From: Melampsora larici-populina 98AG31
Taxonomy: Eukaryota > Basidiomycota > Pucciniomycetes > Pucciniales > Melampsoraceae
Direction: 5' to 3'
Assembly: GCF_000204055.1 (NCBI RefSeq)
Contig: NW_006768792.1
Coordinates: 212,560 to 276,559, forward strand
Length of the DNA stretch: 64,000 nucleotides
The position numbers and the translations under genes were made by a program. Below the pieces are notes generated by a model, which saw only the letters and a list, made by a program, of their open reading frames with translations, made no database searches and was not told the DNA's origin. Shown piece by piece: positions 35,901 through 45,710 of the stretch (the stretch's first letter is position 1; each line of letters opens with the position of its first letter).

Positions 35901-36546
35901 CTCACTTGTTATGCAGAAAGCATGAAGGCCTGGAAACAACTATCAGTTGTGGTTTGCAACAAGTGTTTTCCTTGGTACGCACCTTCCTAATTACACCCAC
36001 TATGACCACAGTAGGAAGCTGCTTGATCACATGGCAGCTTTCTGGGATTTTTAAGACCAAACACAGGCTGTTTTGTAAACCAGTCCTTTGGCACTCACTC
36101 AACCTACTTTTACCTTTTACCATTTTTTTGTGGACTATGATTAGAAAAAGTTGTTACACAACAATTGACAAAGTCAATTGACAAAGTGTACACAGTTTTT
36201 GTACCCTTTTGGCACAAAGGGATGTTACAAACAGTGAAAATACATGAAACAAGTATCTATTTGGATAAGAAAAATTGTTTTTTTTTAATTTGAATATACA
36301 GAAAATTCTATTCTTGGAAAAAGATATCTCATGAAGTGAAACAAGAAAAAATGCAAGAGAAGAGATACCTCATGGACAAAAAAAAACAAGGGTTTTTTTT
36401 GTGAAGATAACAAGACAGAAAGATATTTTTTGAAAGGAAATATCAAGAGTTAAAGCGATGTAAAGGAGTGTGATAAAGGCAACCTGTGTTGCCTTTCTGG
36501 TCCATTTCAACCTACGAATCAATCCACCTCAAACTTCAAATCATAT
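32973..36546. other. 3.6 kb without a recognisable gene
   Basis: AT-rich sequence with short ORFs only. It holds a 66-bp-period direct duplication at 33574-33695, TA microsatellites at about 33211-33226 and 34317-34332, and an ATTGATTATC ... GATAATCAAT stem-loop at 33887-33914. This is probably decayed transposon sequence. Confidence 0.45.
33574..33695 (+). repeat. direct duplication, period 66 bp
   Basis: The stretch from AGGAAA through GCTGGTCCATAATGATGG, TGCTTGAAAGACAAAGGATATTG occurs twice, starting about 33574 and 33640. A T-rich spacer joins the copies. Confidence 0.93.
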
Positions 36547-37700
36547 TCAATCCTCCGGGTTAACAGGTGGAGATTCAACCGGATAGTAAGGAGGTGGTGG
36601 GGTCATCCCTAAGCTACGACAAAAGTGGTTGCATTCGTGTGTGGACGCAAATACTTGCAAGCCAGCTGTTGAAGGATTCTGTAGAAACCAATCGCGCCTG
36701 TGTTCCATAATGTAAGAGCCGTCGAAACGGGTCAGTTGAGGACAATTGAGACTGTGACTTACTCAATACAAACAACAAAAACTCACGTATTATCCTCCAT
36801 AGCTAAATCAGTAATGACGGACCCATCACCACGGAACCCGTAGATTAGGGCTTGGTGGTGATGATACTCGTATGTCCAGTGCGTGAAGCATTCAAAGAAT
36901 CGCCCGAGATAGTTTGGAGCCCGATGTAGAGGGCCAAACTGGAAATCAGAAGTTATGAAAGCAGGAGTACTTTCTACCTTCTCACGGAGATTGAACCACC
37001 GTGTGGAGCTAATGTTCGAACCTTTGGCATTGAACAAAATAAAGTTCTGGACGATCTGGGGGCAGAAGATGGAATATTAGTCAGTTTTTGTGTGGGTGTG
37101 GGGTGATTAGTTGACTAATCGCGCACATGCAAATGACAAAGCACACGAGATAGTGCTCCGGTGAATTCGACTTGTTCGAAAAGGGCTGGTATGAACTTTT
37201 GGAGGAGGCATTCCGCGTGAGCGTACATCTGTGCAAATCGCATATGATTGTGGATGTTATCCTTTCTAGGATGGAGGGCACAGGCATCTAATGGTATGTT
37301 GTTGGCTCCCTTGTGCCACACTGCAGGGTATGTGTAACGGCCGTCCCATGAGAAGCGATGGTTGTTTTGGTCGACATCGATGTTGAAAGAAGTACAAGCC
37401 CATTTGTACTTCAAGGCGTCTGGGGTCCGCCGGGTGATACCGCCTCGTTCCGCGAGGCCAAAGACCCGGTTGGATCTCAAGCCAGCTTTGTCTTTGTTGT
37501 TGGTTGAAACGAGATTGTCCTCCGGTTGGTCAAAAGGCAGTGCCTTCCAACCGAGGTCCTCAGAGGAGGTGAAGCATTTAGCAGGTGATGCTGAGGGGTG
37601 GGAGTGAAAACGGAAGATCAATCAGTGAAAGGACCTAATCCAAACTGGTCGATTTTGAGGAGTACCCACCAAATTGAAAGGACGTGTTAAGGTTCATCAT
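36547..37700 (-). CDS. alpha-kinase-like (atypical protein kinase) gene
   Basis: Minus-strand exons 37700-37670, 37590 to about 37140, 37055-36787 and 36751-36547. The splice phases agree except that the donor of intron 2 is not fixed (GTGCTT or GTGCGC). The product is about 330 residues. It has RKDNIHNHMRFAQMYAHAECLLQKF (helix and lobe linker), FFECFTHWTYEYHHHQALIYGFRGDGSVITDL, and near the end FASTHECNHFCRSLGM. These resemble the catalytic core and the His/Cys zinc site of alpha-kinases (MHCK/EF2K type), a family expanded in rusts. The fit is by pattern, not alignment. The usual N-lobe Lys-containing AKW-like motif is not obvious, so activity is doubtful. The next gene upstream on the same strand may be its N-terminal part. 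Confidence 0.62.
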
Positions 37701-38085
37701 TCAAGTTTGTAGCGGCAGAGATCAGGAACAAAAACAAACAACGACAGATGTCAGAAGTAATCGGAGGGGATGAGGTGTAATGGGGTTGGCGTATGCGGCG
37801 ATCGCAGGTCAGAGGGAAAGGTGGAATATTCACAGGCGGAGAGAGCAGGTCAAATGAGATGGGAGAGGCAATGTGGAATCAAGGAATCAAATGATACCGT
37901 TAAAGAGAGCGGTTTTATGATGTTTGGAAAAAAGGGTCAATGGACCAAAAGGGTCAAGGAGATTCAGATTGCATGTGAGTCGCACAATAATCCACCACAC
38001 TGAGACCCCAGCCCATCATCAGGTTGGAAAAAAAAACAAGAAAACAGACGTTGCGAGGGCTTTCACATCCTGATGGTTGACTAGA

Positions 38086-40305
38086 TTAATGTTTGGTACT
38101 GGGTGTGGGTGTTTCAGGGTGTCGTCGGCGCTTCTGCAACACCCGTTTAGGACTGCCAAGGCCATGCTCGCCTGGATTGTTTGCATTGAGACCTAAGCTA
38201 CTGACCATGTTGAATTCCTTCTGAAAATTCCTCCGGGTCCATGCCACGGTGATACTGTCGCTGGTGATTGTACCCGCTTCTGGCCATTGATTGACCCAGG
38301 CCTGCATCCGTTCTAGTCCAACTAAATCAACCCAGGCTGCATAGCGATAGACAGTTTTGTCGTGAAACGTGTAGTTGCTTCCGTATTGCTTGATCCATAG
38401 GGATATACGAGCCTTGCGCCGCGGTGGAACCCCGGCTGACGTGTACCAAGCAAGCAGTGAAGATACCAAAGTATCTTCACCAGGCCACTCTTTCAACGCG
38501 GCACCTTGTGTTTGTTGTGGCATGAAGTGTGAGGGCGAGATGATGTACCCTTCGACCTGGCAAAACATGCAATGTTGGGCATCATCAACATTGTTGTCCT
38601 GATCAAAAGCTAACAAACTCATACCTCCTTGTCGACTTGACCAAATAATGCCGGGTCCAAATGAGAATATAAGTCGTCGAAATTGTGAAGGGATTCCGGG
38701 GTTGATGGCATGGGTGCAGGTTGTGGTGGCTCTAGCTGTTTGGGCGGAACGGTGTCAGAGTCAAGTTCCAGATTGACTGGCGCCTGGCCAGATGGAGGGG
38801 TGTATGATGTTGATCGTGGTTCTGGATCTGGAGGATCACCATCCGACCTGTTGGTAGTGCTGGTCACCTGTACGACACTCGCTGGGGCAGCGGGTCCGGA
38901 GGGTGTCGAACTTCTGGGAACCACCGGTTTCCCCATGCCAAGTCCTTCAAGGACATCACGGACCTCGTCGGTGAGGTAGGCACGCTGGTTGGGTACGCAC
39001 AAGACCAGGTTCCTCGAGGTTTGGGTGTAGCGATGAGGAAGATTTACTGGGATCTCCCGCTAAAAACCAAACATAGACAAACGTTTGGATCAGGTCTTTT
39101 GGGATGGATTAACGAACAGCGCAAAGAACTTACCCATTTGTGAATTGACTCTTCCCATACTAGCAGCTGACCCTTCCAATTTGTTCCAGCCGCCGCTTGA
39201 GCCTCACGTAGCAGAGACTGACAGCTATTGAGAATGGCCACAGGCCACTCCTCAAAAAAGTGAGAAATCACGGGACTATCGGTACCCTGTAACCGGTTAA
39301 AATGTCAGTTATGCAATGGGTAAAATGATAGATTGATTCATAAGTGACTTACGTGTGTAACAAGATGGAGGCTGACTACCTTCCCTAAATCGATTCAAGG
39401 GGTCGAAGCCTTTCGAACAGCCTCCGCGTGTTTGAGACGAGCCGCGGTCAGAACAAGCATGCCATCATCGGTGAGAACACGTCCGACTCTGCCAATGCTC
39501 TGCGCACACTGAGCCGGAAGGACCTTTGGACGCTTGGGCACCACGGGCATTTCGTCGAACTTGGCGGATGTGAAGGTGGACCGAGGAACTACCGGTGGCG
39601 TGTCAATGACTCGATGAACATAACATTGTCCAGGGGTGCCATATTCAAGGCAGCACTGCACATTTGGGGGCAGATCAGGCAGATCAGTCAGCGAAGGTCA
39701 GTGAGGTATTGCCAAACCCAACGATCTGAACTGACCGATTTACAGAATCAAAGGGCACATCCGGCATGCCCGGCCTTCTTATGTTTATTAGCTGTGGGTC
39801 CTATGGTTGGGCGAGTACATTCGAGGCCTGGGCCGGCTCGTTTGGGTTGTTTGAAAGTCTTTGACTGGCTCTCGTTAGGGCTGGTGCGAGGGGCCACTGG
39901 TAAGCCACGGATGTTCACTGGGGGTCCGTAGGCTGAAAGATCAAAAGATATGGGGTAAGGTGCCCCAGCGTTGATGCATCCAATTTTGTGTATCAGTTGA
40001 TTGAGCTTGAAAGTACGGTAATAATGCGTAGTGTTTGGGCACTGGGGTCAAGCAAGGATAACGAAAGGTAGAATAAAGTATTAGGACGGCGAGTTCGATC
40101 AAGATCAAACTAAAAGGAATCTACTTACTTTTACATTAACAGTATCTTTTTCTTCGTTGTCGGAAAGATAAACCAGCGAGCGAGCGTGTGGAGCAGGGCA
40201 CTCAGGACATGCAAGGCCCACGAGACCTTTATGTGCTGGGAGGGGTAAGGTGGGATGCGAGGGTATTTGCCGATATCTTGCACCGATATAAGGGTTTCCG
40301 ACCAT
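38086..40305 (-). pseudogene. multi-exon gene with Cys-rich N-terminus, two TGA stops; probable partner or N-terminal part of the alpha-kinase-like gene
   Basis: Minus-strand exons are about 40305-40129, a possible 25-nt microexon near 40045, then 39932-39736, 39655-39353, 39286-39134, 39059-38625 and 38556-38086, with compatible phases. The N-terminus has CPECPAP and, across a splice, FCKS-CCLEYGTPGQCYVHR, a possible zinc-binding region. The middle is Pro/Ser-rich. The last exon encodes a folded-looking domain (DKTVYRYAAWVDLVGLERMQAWV...TVAWTRRNFQKEF) and a basic tail. TGA codons at 39748-39750 and 39395-39397 interrupt otherwise open frames; apart from these the gene looks intact. I know no function. 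Rust alpha-kinase proteins often carry long Cys/Pro-rich N-terminal regions, so fusion with the downstream gene by an unidentified intron is possible. Confidence 0.55.
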
Positions 40306-41465
40306 TGCGTGCGAGGAGGGTGGTTTGAACGGATAAGGAAAGGCGAGGATGGTGGTGCCATTGAGTGATAAAATGAGATACATTGGCCATAGACTTGAAA
40401 AAGTTGACAAAAGGGGTGTTTCATGTGAAAAAAAATTGAAGGAAGATATCCCAATGAGGACAGCACACATCAAGTCTATGGCTTTTGCGAGGTGCTTAGA
40501 TTGGGCACAAAGCCCCGTGCGCAGCATGTGAGTACGGACCTCCCTCACTACAGGCATCTGGGTAATACACGTATGCCAATGCCCTGATGCTGTATTCTCA
40601 TGGGTGTATTCTCACATGAGAATTCTCACAGAATGTACGATTCCCCGATGCTCCCCGTACACTCATGTGGCTGATCACAATGATTGGAAGTGATGTTGCC
40701 AAGAAAATTGCTTCAAAACGACTACCCTTAACTTAACAAAGTCCCTCTCGCTAAATTAACAACTACCCCGACTGATAGGCTCTGTGACTACAGAAATGAA
40801 ACACGCTCCTCAATCGAGGGGCTACATAATGAGCTCCCCATGTTAAACAGTTTCTCGTCATCGGCACTTACACCATGAAGACAAGAAGGCCCGCCTTGTC
40901 GTGAACTGTTCAAGGAAGGATCCGAGCCAAGCGCCCATGATCTCGTGGATCCACGTGAACCAACCCCCAATGCGGGCTCTCATGATTGTGCAAATGTGCA
41001 AACGTGACCACCAGTCATTAAGAGTGGGTATGCCTACAGTGCGACCAAAGTAAATCCAAAGGCTGGTCAGAGGTGAGTATCACGATTCACCGTCTCTGAA
41101 AGGCTTACTTTTGCCAGATAAAAGCGCTCTGTTTGAAGCTCAAAGTTCCCATCATTATCAATCATCATCTGATATTAATTTTACTTGACTGAGACTGGAT
41201 CTCATTCAGCTATCACAGAATATACCTTGTGATTACTCCCTTATCTTTTTACTTACTCTTATAGTCAATTACTTACCTCACCTAATTTTTCCCTCTGAAA
41301 CCCCTTTGCTCCTCCAGAATAAGATTTTCACTGAAGCTATTATCCTCAGAACGGAACTTGTCAAATCCAAACCATATTAAGATGGTCAGTTTTTGGAGTC
41401 TTACAAAATAATTTTTTGGCAACTTGTAAATGTTGACATGCAGTTTTCACGTTTATTTGCGCTAG
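40306..41465. promoter_or_regulatory. upstream region of the small secreted protein gene
   Basis: No gene is seen. ATG then GTCAGT at 41382-41390 and an acceptor GCGCTAG at about 41459-41465 suggest a short 5' intron ending right at the coding ATG. GATAAAAG at 41118 could serve as a TATA-like word. Confidence 0.4.
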
Positions 41466-41723
41466 ATGTCTCAATGGTCTTTCAAACTCCTTGCGGTATT
41501 TTTGAGCCTCATTGCAATTATTGCACCCATTGCCGAAGGCAGAAGGATGTCACCAGGAAACGGCCATGGGGGACCACCAAGTAGGACTGCACCAAAGATA
41601 CCCAAGTGTGGCCCAGCTGCTGCAAGGTGTAAGACAGGAACACCTTCATGTTCAGGTACAAGACCAGTGTGTAGCCAGGGGGGTGAATTTATTAAGTGTA
41701 CGGTTCCACTGATATGTGCATAG
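41466..41723 (+). CDS. small secreted cysteine-rich protein (candidate effector)
   Basis: This is an 85-residue ORF. Residues 1-24 form a clear signal peptide: basic start, hydrophobic LLAVFLSLIAIIAPIA core, then AEG as a likely cleavage site. The mature 60-residue part is Gly/Pro-rich and then has six cysteines (KCG, RCK, SCS, VCS, KCT, ICA), an even number that could form three disulfides. I recognise no family. Small, secreted, Cys-rich and next to transposons is the usual profile of a rust effector; function and plant target are unknown. The start was chosen because it gives the signal peptide, and an in-frame 5' intron may add only a Met. The Ngaro retrotransposon begins about 260 bp downstream. 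Confidence 0.72.
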   Translation: MSQWSFKLLAVFLSLIAIIAPIAEGRRMSPGNGHGGPPSRTAPKIPKCGPAAARCKTGTPSCSGTRPVCSQGGEFIKCTVPLICA

Positions 41724-41984
41724 CCGAGGTCCTTTCATCCAAGAGAGATTTGCTAGTGATGATTCATTCAAAATAGAATCCTCAGGCTCAATTGTGCGTG
41801 TTTGTCTCATGTTGTTGGATTGGATGAGGAGTCCAGTCAGATTGACCTGAGTAAGAGTGAGGTTACAATAGAAGCTTCCCTTGAAAAATTCGCATCTTTT
41901 GTTATTCTGAAACTCATATACATACGCACACGTAAGCTGGAACGGAGTAAACACGCCTGATGCGCACCTGTGCTGACGCCTTTG
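41724..41984. other. 3' flank of the secreted protein gene
   Basis: No coding signal. Presumed 3' UTR running up to the retrotransposon edge. Confidence 0.4.
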
Positions 41985-42107
41985 AGGAATTGAGTGTGGC
42001 GCGGTGGTTTGGCACGAGACTCTGAGTTCGTTATGATACAGACATGTTGATTAACGCAAGACGGCCCCGGAGGGTCTGACTCCTAACTGCTACAACCAGA
42101 CAAACCC
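41985..42107 (-). repeat. Ngaro split repeat B2 (outer copy)
   Basis: 123 bp identical or nearly so to 42498-42620. Both contain GGCGCGGTGGTTTGGCACGA and CCCCGGAGGGTCTGACTCC and end in CAGACAAACCC. Confidence 0.95.
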
Positions 42108-42179
42108 GATGGGGTGGTCACTAAACAATTAAGATCAAGTATATAAAAAATATGTCCCAGAAACGGGAGGGATGGCGGG

Positions 42180-42498
42180 AAACAAATTTTATAAAGTTTT
42201 TAAAGAAGCTAAGATAGTCAAAGACAGTAACTGAGCTAAAAAACCGTTGATAATAGATGTGGATGATGCAAATAATCAGAAACGAAATTTGTAAAAGAGA
42301 TAGAAGATCATACAAAAAGTACCGAAGTAAGTACATGGTAAAGAGCTACAGAATACGTCACACTGTGCTTATCCAAAGTGTTAGTAAGATCTTCTATAGA
42401 TGATGAGGAGCGTCTTTCACAGAACAAACGAATCGTCTTTACAAAGCCAGCTCCCGCCTTCCTCTATTCCAATTCGTTAAAACGAGTTCCAACTACAA
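42180..42498 (-). repeat. Ngaro split repeat A2
   Basis: 319 bp, almost identical to 47783-48100; differences seen include one base in the GATAGTC(A/G)AAGAC stretch and one extra A near 42294. It directly abuts B1. Confidence 0.95.
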
Positions 42499-42620
42499 GG
42501 AATTGAGTGTGGCGCGGTGGTTTGGCACGAGACTCTGAGTTCGTTATGATACAGACATGTTGATTAACGCAAGACGGCCCCGGAGGGTCTGACTCCTAAC
42601 TGCTACAACCAGACAAACCC
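42498..42620 (-). repeat. Ngaro split repeat B1 (inner copy)
   Basis: Inner copy of the 123-bp B repeat, adjacent to A2 and downstream of the recombinase gene. Confidence 0.95.
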
Positions 42621-42982
42621 TTCCACCCGCTAAATAAATGACCGGATGATGGTAAAAATAAAGAACTCTTGATGGGGAGAGCGGGATGAAAGACCGCGTG
42701 AAGGGTGTGTTACCGGTTATGAAGGTTTTTAGACTAAAAACCCAGCGAAGGAACGTGGCAAAAATCAGACTCAGCACAGAGACGCGTTCAAGACATGAGC
42801 GCTTACTGGCTGGACCAAACAGCTTACTAGCGGGCTAGAAGGTTTGGTGGAAATGTACGAACTTGATCTGTAAGAACTGAGAACGACATGGGTTAGCGAA
42901 AGTCTTTTTAAAGGCAGTCAGCGGAGCTAACGTACCAAACGCTGGTATATTTGGTGTGGACCAGAATATAAGTCACCTTAAG

Positions 42983-44155
42983 TCAGAGTGCGATCACTGG
43001 ACTGTAGGGACGCAAAAGAGAGTTAGCCTCTGAAGTATCAAAAAACTCGACGAGAATTTTGACTGGACTCACGAGAGATGAGCCAGGAAATGAGATCTGC
43101 TCTCCGATTGTTGCACCCGACAAAAGTACATGTTTGCGGGACGCGAGGAGGTTCAAGACGGGGTGGCCTCGGACATAAGCTCGATAAGCGTCTGAGGACC
43201 ATCTACCCATGGTTTGAATGAAGTCGAAAGGCATCCCGGCTTGGGCTAAGGCGGTTGCGCCACCCGAGCGAAGAGAGTGTCCTGAATGAGTGCCACCAAA
43301 GATGATATCCAGGCGATTGATGACCCAGGAGAAGGTAGGAAGAGAGCCATTTTCTCGGATTAACCAGTAAGGATTGCTGGGAAAACAAAGGTCCCTGTTG
43401 ATGGTATAAGTCATGAGGAAATTGAGGGGACAAGTATATTCTCCTTTGCGATGGTAAATGGCGACTTTATTACTTTTGTATTTCCGGTCGCCCTTATGGT
43501 ATGGAAGAATGTAGGTTGCCACCGTGCCGCAATTCGAAATCTGGAGGGAGGAACGTCGAATATATTTGCGAGGGTTACGACAAGAGATATTGTCAGGGTC
43601 TGTAAGTTCACCTAGACGATGAAGACCAGCGAAACCTAAAGTAATAATGGTGTTAAATAACTGATCGTCAAACGTGGAGTTGAAAAATGAGGCGCATAAA
43701 CCGATGTCGCGAAGGGTCATTGGGTTGGCCTGATGGGTAGGGACCGAAAAAAGTTTTTCGATGGCCTGGAGGGAGCGACGGACGCGGGAGGAGGCTCTCG
43801 CCTCAACAACGAAAGGAAATTCGTCCTGGAGAAGTTGAGTGATGCCAGTGAGGTAGACGTAGACCGAGCCAGGTTTGATTTCTCGGCCGACGACTGAGAT
43901 AAAGTGAGAGAGGTTTACTTCATTCGGGATGAATTCGGTATTTTGCTCTAGACAGAAAGATCGGAATTTATTCACTCCTGATTGATACTTTGAGACTGTG
44001 GCAGGTTCAAGTCGTCTAGAGATGTCCTGCTGATTGAGCGCTTCGCGCTCAGCAAAAGAGAGAACCGTCGATTTGACCTTCGGAGCTTTGGGCATTGAAA
44101 GGACGGTTGCGAGAAGGAAGATGAAACTTGAAACCCCCGTCGATTGAGGGGTCAA
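42983..44155 (-). CDS. tyrosine recombinase of the Ngaro element
   Basis: An uninterrupted 390-residue ORF with the phage-integrase fold signature. The first catalytic Arg is in AGLHRLGEL (about 180), then HSLRSGG gives H293 and R296, and GRWSSDAYRAYV gives the W319 position and the nucleophile Tyr (about 327). Residues 45-130 form a SAM-like core-binding domain (VSKYQSGVNKFRSFC). The enzyme would join the circular element DNA to the genome. Its start overlaps the RT end by 107 bp in another frame; an internal Met at residue 21 could be the real start. All catalytic residues are present, so this protein may be functional. Confidence 0.9.
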   Translation of the reverse strand: MTPQSTGVSSFIFLLATVLSMPKAPKVKSTVLSFAEREALNQQDISRRLEPATVSKYQSGVNKFRSFCLEQNTEFIPNEVNLSHFISVVGREIKPGSVYVYLTGITQLLQDEFPFVVEARASSRVRRSLQAIEKLFSVPTHQANPMTLRDIGLCASFFNSTFDDQLFNTIITLGFAGLHRLGELTDPDNISCRNPRKYIRRSSLQISNCGTVATYILPYHKGDRKYKSNKVAIYHRKGEYTCPLNFLMTYTINRDLCFPSNPYWLIRENGSLPTFSWVINRLDIIFGGTHSGHSLRSGGATALAQAGMPFDFIQTMGRWSSDAYRAYVRGHPVLNLLASRKHVLLSGATIGEQISFPGSSLVSPVKILVEFFDTSEANSLLRPYSPVIAL

Positions 44156-45710
44156 TGTCGGGAAGGAAGGAATGAACGATTCCTGGAATCAAGATTTTGG
44201 TTTCCTTGATTCGAGCTCTTGAGAGATGATCAGCGATGACGTTTTTGTCACCTGCGAGGTGCCTTACCTTTATATCTAGATTGTATTTCAGCATGACGGA
44301 AACCGCGTGCCTGAAAAGTAATCTAGCAGTAGGACTAGGGCGGTGAGAATTAAATAAGGCACACACAGAGGTGTTGTCCGAAAAGATGACAACACGGTTG
44401 ATCGGCCTTGACGACGGTAAAATGAATGAAGGTGTAAGGTCGATTGCAGTGACAACTGAGTACAGTTCGGCCCAAAAATTCTCACGAGAAGGTGCAGGAA
44501 GAGGCTTGCTCCAGGCTCTTTTCAATTTTGGGCACCAGATACCCATGCCCGTAGGGCAGGCGTCGCAAATGAAGGTGATGTCGGCTAGCTCAAGGTTCCA
44601 AAAAAGGGATTTCAACATCAACCTACCCGGCCATAGTTCGAGGGTGTTTGCCAACCAAGTGAGGTCCTCGGTAACTTCCTTGTTGCGTGGAACATGAGCG
44701 TTGCGGATCTTCTTGCCAGCTATCTTATCCCATGAGGATTGGATAGCCCATCGTCCTAAAGGAAACATGTTGACTGCCCAATTGGCCCAGCCAGTGATGC
44801 GTTGCCAAGCTACAAGAGGTTGAGAAGGGGGAATAATAAAGGATCGGAGAGCTTTGACGAGACCGTCTTTTTTCTCGGAGGGAAGTGAAACTGACAGAGC
44901 ATCGCAATTTATTGCGTGTCCAATGACATCAAGTTCAGAACCAAACACTTGTTTGGGCCAGGCCCAAGGGATGTTAAGGAAATCGAAAAGTTCCAAAAAC
45001 TTGGCCTGGTTTAAAGGTATCGAATGATCCTTGAAAGTAACTAGTTCTGGAGGACTAACGCCCCAGGAATCATCCATGTAAGCATTCAACTCTTTGATAC
45101 CAAATATGTAATAGGCGATCCATAGAACTAATGAGAAAAAACTGCACCATATGTGGGGAGAGGCGGCGGAGCCGAAATTGACACAGCGATCGACATGTAA
45201 TTTCCCATCAATCCTTACAATTTGACGATATTGCCATTGAAGATGAACTGGTAATATCCTGAAGGCAGAGTCAACATCAGATTTCCAAATAAGGGATCTT
45301 TTGTTAAAATGATGGCGTCGTAACAAAAAAGGAATCAAAGACGCAATGCTGTCTAAACGGATAGCGATGTTTGATCTATCGATGAGACTATTTGGGGAAG
45401 GATTACCATAGCTCATATTAGTACAAGTCCTGATCTTGCCGGAAACTGCATTCGTAGCTAGGCAAAGGGGTGAGATTTTCATGCCGGGTTGAAGAGACTG
45501 AAACCCAGGTGAATAACGGCCAAGAGCCATCTCCTTATCACGAGTCGTTCTGAGACAGGCCTCCTCTTCTTCTCCAGAGGCATGATTCTTAGGATTTGTA
45601 GTTTCGTCCGAAGGTTTGTCCGAGCAAGGCCAAAATCCGTCTGTAAGGCCGAGAAGAACGGAATCCACAAAAGGGCGATTTGGGTGATTTCAAAGGAGGA
45701 AACGGAAACG
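44049..45710 (-). CDS. reverse transcriptase / RNase H of the Ngaro element
   Basis: The frame is open from 45689 down to 44049 and is the same frame as gag, separated from it by TGA codons at 45711-45713 and 45690-45692. RT motifs are WKSDVDSAFR (catalytic Asp), FGSAASPHIW and LNAYMDDSWG (YMDD box). The RNase H part has FICDACPTGMG, FWAELYSVV, VVIFSDNTS and HLAGDKNVIADHLSR, giving the D-E-D-D set. The upstream peptide NHPNRPFVDSVLLGL...GFWP is a typical N-terminal RT boundary of the DIRS/Ngaro group, so translation probably once ran through the present stops. The C-terminus overlaps the recombinase gene. Confidence 0.88.

Noticed and set aside
44371..44697. plus-strand frame over the RT/RNase H gene
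   Set aside because: Antisense shadow of RNase H codons; no supporting signal.
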